Shown here: positions 46,781 to 52,062 of the stretch, one piece after another
Position numbering within the stretch: position 1 is the stretch's first letter
Layout: each line of letters begins with the position of its first letter
Assembly: GCA_029237735.1 (NCBI GenBank)
Contig: JAQZBU010000007.1
Span: 1 to 52,062, forward strand
DNA from: Ramlibacter sp.
GTDB lineage: Bacteria; Pseudomonadota; Gammaproteobacteria; Burkholderiales; Burkholderiaceae_C
Direction of reading: 5' to 3'
DNA: 52,062 bases
Position numbers and translations under genes: made by a program
Notes under the pieces: model-generated
Databases searched by the model: none
Told to the model about the DNA's origin: nothing
What the model saw: only the letters and a program-made list of their open reading frames with translations

Positions 46781-47548
46781 ATGCGCGTCATCGTCACCCG
46801 ACCCGCCGGCGAAGCGGGGCGTTGGCTCGACGCATTGCGCGCACGCGGGTTCGATGCGATCGCTTTGCCACTGATGGCCATCACGCCGGTTCTGGATGCG
46901 TCGGTGCTGCGCGCCGCGTGGCGCAACGTGGCGCGGGCACGCGCCGTGATGTTCGTCAGCGGCAACGCGGTGCGGCATTTCTTCGCAGCACAGCCTTCCG
47001 GCGACCCGTGGCCGGACACGACGCGCGCCTGGGCCACAGGGCCCGGCACGCGCGAGGCCCTGCTACAGGCGGGTGTGGACGCCGCGCTCGTGGATTCGCC
47101 ACCTGCCTCGGCCACCCAATTCGACTCTGAAACCCTGTGGCGGCAAGTCGCCGTGCAGGTCTGCCCCGGCGATCTGGCCCTCATCGTGCGCGGCGGCGAT
47201 GAGCAAGGCGCCAGCAAAGGCCGCGACTGGCTGGCTGACCAGCTGGCGGCCGCGGGCGCCAAGGTCGAATTGGTCGTCGCCTACCGGCGTGGGGCACCTG
47301 AGTTCAGCCCGGAACAGTTGCTGATTGCCTCGAACGCCATCGACACCGGTGACGTCTGGCTGTTCAGCAGTTCGCAGGCGATCTCCCACCTGAGGGCCGC
47401 CCTGCCACAGCAGGACTGGTCACGCGCGCGTGCTGTCGCGACGCACGTGCGAATCGCCGACGCGGCGCGCAGGGCGGGCTTCGGTGTTGTTTGCGAGTCA
47501 CGACCGGCCATGGACGCTGTGGTCGCGGCCCTAGAATCGTTTCGATGA
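46781..47548 (+). CDS. hemD: Uroporphyrinogen-III synthase HemD
   Basis: HemD closes and inverts the D ring of hydroxymethylbilane to make uroporphyrinogen III. The 255-residue product begins MRVIVTRPAGEAGRWLDALRARG, a typical HemD N-terminus; the rest is poorly conserved in the family, but VMFVSGNAVRHFF and GDVWLFSSSQAISHL are at the expected places. It lies 11 nt after hemC and its stop overlaps the hemX ATG by 4 nt. The position between hemC and hemX settles the assignment. Confidence 0.94.
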   Translation: MRVIVTRPAGEAGRWLDALRARGFDAIALPLMAITPVLDASVLRAAWRNVARARAVMFVSGNAVRHFFAAQPSGDPWPDTTRAWATGPGTREALLQAGVDAALVDSPPASATQFDSETLWRQVAVQVCPGDLALIVRGGDEQGASKGRDWLADQLAAAGAKVELVVAYRRGAPEFSPEQLLIASNAIDTGDVWLFSSSQAISHLRAALPQQDWSRARAVATHVRIADAARRAGFGVVCESRPAMDAVVAALESFR

Positions 47549-48630
47549 GTTCCGAGCCGACCAGCGAATCCGCCACCGTCACTCCGGTCGCGGTACCCGA
47601 TGCCGCGCCAGCGGCCGATGATGCGTCCGCGCAGCCGCGCGGCGTGCTGATTGCCCGGGGCACGCTGTATTTCTTCCTGGCCCTGTCGGCTGTGGCACTT
47701 GCCGCGAGCGGCCTGCTGTGGCAAAAGCTCTCCAACATCCAGGAGCAGTTGGCGCGCCAAAGCGCCGATAGTGGCGCCAATGCCATCGAGGCTCGCACAG
47801 TGGCCAGGCAGGCGCAGGAACTCGCACGGGACACCGCCGCGCGGCAGGCGCTGACGGAAACGCGCCTCGGCGAAGTGGCCCTGCAGCGCACCCAGATCGA
47901 AGAGCTGATGCAAAGCCTCTCGCGTTCGCGCGATGAAAACCTGGTGGTGGACATCGAATCCTCACTGCGGCTCGCGCAACAGCAGGCACAGTTGACGGGC
48001 AGTGTCGAGCCCTTGTTGGCGGAGCTGCGCAGCGCCGACAAGCGGCTGGATCGCGCCGCGCAGCCGAGGCTGTCACGCGTGCGGGCCGCCATCGCGCGCG
48101 ACATCGACCGCATCCGCGCTGCCAGCGTGACCGACGTGCCCGGGCTGCTGGTAAAGCTGGACGAGCTGGCACGCCAGGTCGACGAGCTGCCGCTGGCCAA
48201 CGCCGTGGTCCCCGCTGGCGCCGCCGCCGCAGCAGAGCGCAAGGCTGCCTCCGCTTCCGTGCAGCTGCCGTGGTGGCAAAAGGTGCTCGCCGACGTGCGC
48301 GAGGAGGCGCGGGGGCTGGTGCGCGTGAGCCGAGTGGATGAACCCGAAGCGGTGCTGCTGGCACCCGAGCAGGCGTTCTTCCTGCGCGAAAACCTCAAGC
48401 TCAAGTTGCTCAATGCACGGCTGGGGCTACTTGCGCGGCAGACCGAATCGGCGCGCGGGGACGTAACCGCTGCCGGTGCAGCCCTTCGCAAGTACTTCGA
48501 CCCCGCCGCGCGCAAGACCCAGACCGCCATCGCGCTCGCGCAGCAGGTGCAGGCGCAACTGCACGCGGTGGAATTGCCGCGCATCGACGAGACGCTCGCC
48601 ACGCTCGCGACGGCAGCGGCCGGACGGTAA
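47545..48630 (+). CDS. hemX: HemX-like membrane protein (uroporphyrinogen-III C-methyltransferase family annotation)
   Basis: The 361-residue protein has one membrane helix (about residues 37-57), then a long periplasmic coiled-coil part (LSNIQEQLARQSADSG and LVVDIESSLRLAQQQAQLT). It belongs to the HemX family that follows hemD in many proteobacteria. Family entries carry the name uroporphyrinogen-III methyltransferase, but no SAM-binding motif is visible, so enzymatic activity is doubtful. The ATG at 47545 overlaps the hemD stop; a longer frame from 47491 lies inside hemD. Confidence 0.92.
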   Translation: MSSEPTSESATVTPVAVPDAAPAADDASAQPRGVLIARGTLYFFLALSAVALAASGLLWQKLSNIQEQLARQSADSGANAIEARTVARQAQELARDTAARQALTETRLGEVALQRTQIEELMQSLSRSRDENLVVDIESSLRLAQQQAQLTGSVEPLLAELRSADKRLDRAAQPRLSRVRAAIARDIDRIRAASVTDVPGLLVKLDELARQVDELPLANAVVPAGAAAAAERKAASASVQLPWWQKVLADVREEARGLVRVSRVDEPEAVLLAPEQAFFLRENLKLKLLNARLGLLARQTESARGDVTAAGAALRKYFDPAARKTQTAIALAQQVQAQLHAVELPRIDETLATLATAAAGR

Positions 48631-48638
48631 ATATCCCG

Positions 48639-49889
48639 ATGCGCGCAGCTCTCTGGCTCCTCGCTCTGTTCGGCGTCGCGGTGGCGATAGCGCTGTTCGC
48701 GGGCAACAACCAGGGGACCGTCACGGTGTTCTGGCCGCCGTACCGGCTGGACCTGTCGCTCAACCTCGTGTTGCTGCTGCTCTTTGCGGCCTTCGTATTC
48801 CTGTATGCGGCGTTGCGTGCACTCTCGGCGTTGTTCGATCTGCCGCGGCAGGCGCTGCGCTGGCGAACGCAGCAGAAGGAGCGCGCGATGAACGCGTCGC
48901 TGCTCGATGCTTACTCGCACCTGCTGGCTGGCCGTTTCATCCGGTCGCGCAAGTCGGCCGAGGCGGCGCTGGGCCAGGAGCGCTCTCTCAGCAGCGGCGG
49001 CCAGCAAGTCGGCAACGCGGCCCAGGTGCGCACAATCGCCCACCTTCTCGCGGCAGAAAGCGCGCAGGCCCTGCAGGACCGCGCCTCGCGTGAGGAGCAC
49101 CTCAAGCAGGCGTTGGAACAAGCGGCTTCGCGCGATGCCCAGGAAACGCGGGAGGGCGCCTTGATGCGGGCGGCGCGCTGGTCGCTGGACGACCGCGAGC
49201 CCCAGGCGGCCATGGCCTGGCTCAAGGGACTGCCGCAGGGGGCGGCCCGCCGCACCCTCGCGCTGCGAATCAAGCTGAAGGCCGCGCGGCTGGCGCAGCA
49301 GACCGCCGAGGCGCTGGAGACGGCGCGCCTGCTGGGCAAGCATCGCGCCTTTTCGGCCGGCGCGGCGCAAAGTATCGTTCGCGGCCTGGCCATCGACCTG
49401 TTGAACGGAGCTCACGACGTCGCGCAGCTACAGCGCGCATGGACCTCTCTCGAGGCCGCCGAAAGGGAGATGCCGGAGCTCGCCATCCATGCGGCTCAGC
49501 GTCTTATCGCACTGGGCGGCGATGCACACCTGGCGCGTGACTGGTTGCTGCCGGTGTGGGAGCGTCAAGACGAGCTGGGCGACGGCCTCAAGGTTAAGCT
49601 GGTGCACGCACTTGAAGCGGGGCTGGATAGCTTCGACGGTGCCTGGCTGGCACGCATCGAACAAGCGCAGCGAGGCAACCCGCGCGACGCGACGCTGCAA
49701 TACCTCGCCGGGATGGCATGCATGAAGCGCCAGCTCTGGGGCAAGGCGCAGCAGTTGATGGGCCAGGCCGCGATGGGCCTACAGGACGCGAAACTTCACC
49801 GCAACGCCTGGCGCGCGCTAGCGCTGCTGGCGGAGGAGCGCGGCGACAGCGAGACGGCCGCGCAGGCCTGGAAGCGCGCCGCCGAGTAG
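48639..49889 (+). CDS. hemY: HemY-like inner-membrane TPR protein
   Basis: HemY of proteobacteria is a membrane-anchored tetratricopeptide protein of unclear role in heme synthesis, not the protoporphyrinogen oxidase of Bacillus. The 416-residue product has two N-terminal helices (about 4-20 and 40-62), the FAGNNQGTVTVFWPPYRLDLSLNL motif of the HemY N-domain, and a helical-repeat domain. It starts 8 nt after hemX and closes the operon. Confidence 0.93.
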   Translation: MRAALWLLALFGVAVAIALFAGNNQGTVTVFWPPYRLDLSLNLVLLLLFAAFVFLYAALRALSALFDLPRQALRWRTQQKERAMNASLLDAYSHLLAGRFIRSRKSAEAALGQERSLSSGGQQVGNAAQVRTIAHLLAAESAQALQDRASREEHLKQALEQAASRDAQETREGALMRAARWSLDDREPQAAMAWLKGLPQGAARRTLALRIKLKAARLAQQTAEALETARLLGKHRAFSAGAAQSIVRGLAIDLLNGAHDVAQLQRAWTSLEAAEREMPELAIHAAQRLIALGGDAHLARDWLLPVWERQDELGDGLKVKLVHALEAGLDSFDGAWLARIEQAQRGNPRDATLQYLAGMACMKRQLWGKAQQLMGQAAMGLQDAKLHRNAWRALALLAEERGDSETAAQAWKRAAE

Positions 49890-49897
49890 ACGTACAC

Positions 49898-49985
49898 CCC
49901 CGAAGCGGCCTGCGGCCGCCTCCCCCTCAAGGGGGCGCCACTAGCGGCCCGGCAAAGCCGGTTCCGCGGTGGCCCCCCGCTTTAG
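49898..49985. repeat. GC-rich intergenic palindromic repeats between hemY and rne
   Basis: This convergent gap of 135 nt holds GCGGCCTGCGGCCGC, CCCCCTCAAGGGGG and CCGGCAAAGCCGG hairpins and a TGGCCCCCC block. The pattern is related to the repeat at 26806-26850 and typical of the intergenic elements known from Comamonadaceae. The hairpins may end transcription from both sides, though no T-run is present. Confidence 0.55.
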
Positions 49986-50024
49986 CCCGGGCCCTCCGAA
50001 TGGCCCTGCAGTGGCTGGCGCTAT

Positions 50025-52062
50025 TTATTGCAGCGGCAGGCTGGTCTGCTCGAACGGCAGCTTCATCTCGCGCAGGTCGCGCTTCGTTTCCACCAGCACC
50101 AGCGGTCCTTCATCGATGACGATGGGGGCCGGACGCTCGCGCGGTACGCGCACGGGCTGAGGTTCGGCAGCCATGGCGGCCTGGGCTGCTGCGATCTTTT
50201 CCGCATCGGAGCTGACCCACTGCAGGCCGGAGCTTTCCGCGACTTGCACCAGGTCCTGCACGGGCAGCTGGAACGGCTGGACCTTTGGCAGGCCCGGCGC
50301 CGCATGGGCCGGCGCAATCTGGACCGGCGGCGCCTGGACCGGCGCCACGGCGGGGCGCGGCGATTCGGCGGCGGGGTGCACGGAATCCACGGCTCGCGTC
50401 GGCGCTTCCACGTCCTCGTTCACGAAGCCGGTGGGGTAGCGCACCCGCTCGCCATGCTCCTGCAGCGTTTCAGCGGCGGGTTGCACGTTCTCCGGAGCAA
50501 CCGGAGCAACTGCTGCAGCCTCTTCGCGCGGCTGGCGATCGCCACGTTCGCGGCGGTCGCGGCCGTAACGGTCGCGCGAGCGGCGTTCACGGCGCTCTTC
50601 ACTTTCCTGGCCTTCGGGAGGCCGCACGTCCTGGTGGGTATGCGATTCGAGTACGGCGTCGGCCGCGGGAGCCTGCTGGCTGCCGCTGTCGGGCACCATG
50701 CCGACGGATGCTGCCGCGCCTGCCAGTGCGGCAGCCTCGGCATTTTCACCGGCCGGGGACTGCTCGCGCGGGCCGCGCTCGCCACGGCGGCTACCTCGTT
50801 CACCTCGTTCGCGACGGCCTTCGCCGCGCTCGCCCCGTTGCTCGCCGCGCGGAGGGCGTTCCTGGCGTTGTTCGGCGCCTGCGCCTTCGATGCCGGGTTG
50901 CAGGTTAGCGGCCACACCCTCGGCGGGGAGGCGCTGCTCGTCACGGCGCTCGCGCTGGCCCTGGCGCTCGCCACGGCCTTCGCCGCGCTCTTGTCGATCG
51001 CCGCGGTCTTGGCGCTCACCGCGCTCGGGCCGCTCACCACGCTCTTGCCGGTCGCCGCGGCGTTGCTCGCCGTCGCGCGGACGGCCGCCTTCGCTGCGCG
51101 GCTGGCCTTCACCTGCCTCTGCGCGATCACGGCGCGGCTCTCCGTCACGGCCGCGTCCTTCGCCTCGGCCTTCGCCACGACGGCCATCGCGGCGCTCGCC
51201 GTCACGGCCACGTCCGCCGCGTCGGCTGTCGCCGCGCGCACCGTCACGCGCTCCTTCGCGCCGTTGCTCTTCCTTCTTTGCTTCGGCCACCGGAACCGGC
51301 GCAGGCGCGGGTGCCGGCGTCACGCCGAACAAGGCTTTGATCCAGGCCATGAAGCCGTGCTCGGCCGGCGCGGGGACGGGGGCGGGTGGGGTCACGGGTT
51401 TGCGGGCCACGGGCTCCGCTGCCTTGACGGGTTCCGGCTTGGGCACGGCGATCGGCGCGGGTGCGTCCGGCAGCACGCCCTTGATGATGGGCTCCTGCTT
51501 GTTCGTGCGCTCGTGCGAGCGCCGCGTGACCGCTGTCGGGTCCTCGATTTCCTCAGCCATGTGGTAGCTGGCCTGAATGTTGTCGAGGCGCGGGTCGTCG
51601 TGCTTCAGGCGTTCGAGGCGGTAGTTGGGCGTTTCCAGCGTCTTGTTGGGCACCATGATCACCGAGAGCCGCTGCTTGAGCTCGATCTTGGCGATCTCGG
51701 GTCGCTTCTCGTTGAGCAGGAAGGAGGCGACGTCGACAGGCACTTGCACGTGCACGGCGGCGGTGCCGTCCTTCATCGACTCTTCCTGGATGATCCGAAG
51801 AATCTGCAGGGCCGAGCTTTCCGTGTCGCGGATGTGGCCGTGACCGCCGCAGCGCGGGCAGGGGATCGACGCGCCTTCCGACAGGGCCGGGCGCAGGCGC
51901 TGGCGGCTCATTTCCATCAGGCCGAACTTGCTGATCGTGCCGAACTGCACGCGGGCGCGGTCTTGCCGCAGCGCGTCGCGCAGGCGGTTTTCCACTTCGC
52001 GGCGGTTCTTCGACTCTTCCATGTCGATGAAGTCGATGACGATCAGGCCGCCCAGGTCGCGC
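50025..52062 (-). CDS. rne: Ribonuclease E (C-terminal part; N-terminus beyond window)
   Basis: RNase E is the main endoribonuclease of mRNA decay and rRNA and tRNA processing. The frame is open to the window edge, where it reads [14 protein letters not shown], containing a catalytic metal-binding aspartate of the DNase-I-like subdomain. CPRCGGHG is the zinc-link motif. After about residue 190 of the visible part, the protein becomes a long disordered scaffold rich in Arg, Glu and Gly with RGER/RGDR-type repeats, then Pro/Ala-rich linkers, and ends with a short conserved-looking tail ([21 protein letters not shown]). The S1 domain and most of the catalytic region lie outside the window. Confidence 0.95.
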   Translation of the reverse strand, partial: RDLGGLIVIDFIDMEESKNRREVENRLRDALRQDRARVQFGTISKFGLMEMSRQRLRPALSEGASIPCPRCGGHGHIRDTESSALQILRIIQEESMKDGTAAVHVQVPVDVASFLLNEKRPEIAKIELKQRLSVIMVPNKTLETPNYRLERLKHDDPRLDNIQASYHMAEEIEDPTAVTRRSHERTNKQEPIIKGVLPDAPAPIAVPKPEPVKAAEPVARKPVTPPAPVPAPAEHGFMAWIKALFGVTPAPAPAPVPVAEAKKEEQRREGARDGARGDSRRGGRGRDGERRDGRRGEGRGEGRGRDGEPRRDRAEAGEGQPRSEGGRPRDGEQRRGDRQERGERPERGERQDRGDRQERGEGRGERQGQRERRDEQRLPAEGVAANLQPGIEGAGAEQRQERPPRGEQRGERGEGRRERGERGSRRGERGPREQSPAGENAEAAALAGAAASVGMVPDSGSQQAPAADAVLESHTHQDVRPPEGQESEERRERRSRDRYGRDRRERGDRQPREEAAAVAPVAPENVQPAAETLQEHGERVRYPTGFVNEDVEAPTRAVDSVHPAAESPRPAVAPVQAPPVQIAPAHAAPGLPKVQPFQLPVQDLVQVAESSGLQWVSSDAEKIAAAQAAMAAEPQPVRVPRERPAPIVIDEGPLVLVETKRDLREMKLPFEQTSLPLQ

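Noticed and set aside
47545..48630. HemX as a true SAM-dependent methyltransferase
   Set aside because: The sequence has a membrane helix and coiled coil but no SAM-binding glycine-rich motif; the enzyme name is a historical family label.
50700..51260. Possible CRISPR-like or satellite DNA repeat
   Set aside because: The periodic DNA is the coding sequence of the Arg/Glu-rich RNase E tail; units are imperfect and without spacers.

Overview
The window looks like the chromosome of a high-GC betaproteobacterium of the order Burkholderiales, most probably family Comamonadaceae (Ramlibacter/Variovorax-like). This rests on family-typical gene neighbourhoods (coaE-zapD-yacG beside pilB-pilC-pilD, tRNA-Pro between pilB and ispB, rplU-rpmA-obg-proB, rppH with a CNP1-like gene, hemC-hemD-hemX-hemY, ppc) and on protein sequence style. 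No search was run, so the genus is a guess. Nearly all of the window is conserved core genome. The only clear mobile DNA is one decayed IS1182-type insertion sequence.

Layout. 1-3334: end of a TRAP transporter operon (small permease, large permease), an amidase and a tiny membrane protein. 3390-7145: a persulfide dioxygenase-rhodanese fusion, then argJ, a DUF815 ATPase and mutT with 4-nt overlaps. 7146-8267: IS remnant between two inverted palindromic repeats. 8268-13694 (minus): yacG, zapD, coaE, pilD, pilC, pilB. 13839-14933 (minus): tRNA-Pro(CGG) and ispB. 15088-17951 (plus): rplU, rpmA, a terminator, obgE, proB. 17960-19097 (minus): CNP1-like gene and rppH. 19188-21613 (plus): proS and a lytic transglycosylase. 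21614-26415 (minus): Lon-like AAA ATPase, grxD, prmC, prfA, hemA. 26476-29460 (plus): small membrane protein, prolyl-4-hydroxylase-like dioxygenase, alpha/beta hydrolase, queF. 29489-32105 (minus): dienoyl-CoA isomerase-like crotonase, small membrane protein, secreted repeat protein. 32237-36162: DUF1569 protein, dinB, diheme cytochrome c, FMN-dependent alpha-hydroxy-acid dehydrogenase. 36254-39912 (minus): slipin, NfeD protease, argH. 40001-42955 (plus): LytS/LytTR two-component pair and an AI-2E-type permease. 42973-45792 (minus): ppc. 45867-49889 (plus): hemC, hemD, hemX, hemY. 50025-52062 (minus): C-terminal part of RNase E, cut by the window edge.

Functional links. Two blocks serve tetrapyrrole synthesis: hemA, next to the release factor prfA and its methylase prmC, and hemC-hemD-hemX-hemY. 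argJ and argH serve arginine synthesis, proB and proS proline synthesis and charging. The prepilin peptidase, inner-membrane platform and extension ATPase of a type IV pilus sit in one overlapping cluster with coaE.

I found no CRISPR array, prophage, defence island or secondary-metabolite cluster, and nothing I can defend as a wholly new system. The most interesting residual signals are a family of hairpin repeats with compensatory base changes (two copies flank the IS remnant), three genes whose -10 boxes lie only 7-8 nt before the start codon (candidate leaderless mRNAs), a mini-ORF made from an intergenic repeat that overlaps the hydroxylase start, a roughly 30-residue insertion in DinB, an orphan protease-less Lon-type ATPase, and a secreted two-repeat protein of unknown role.
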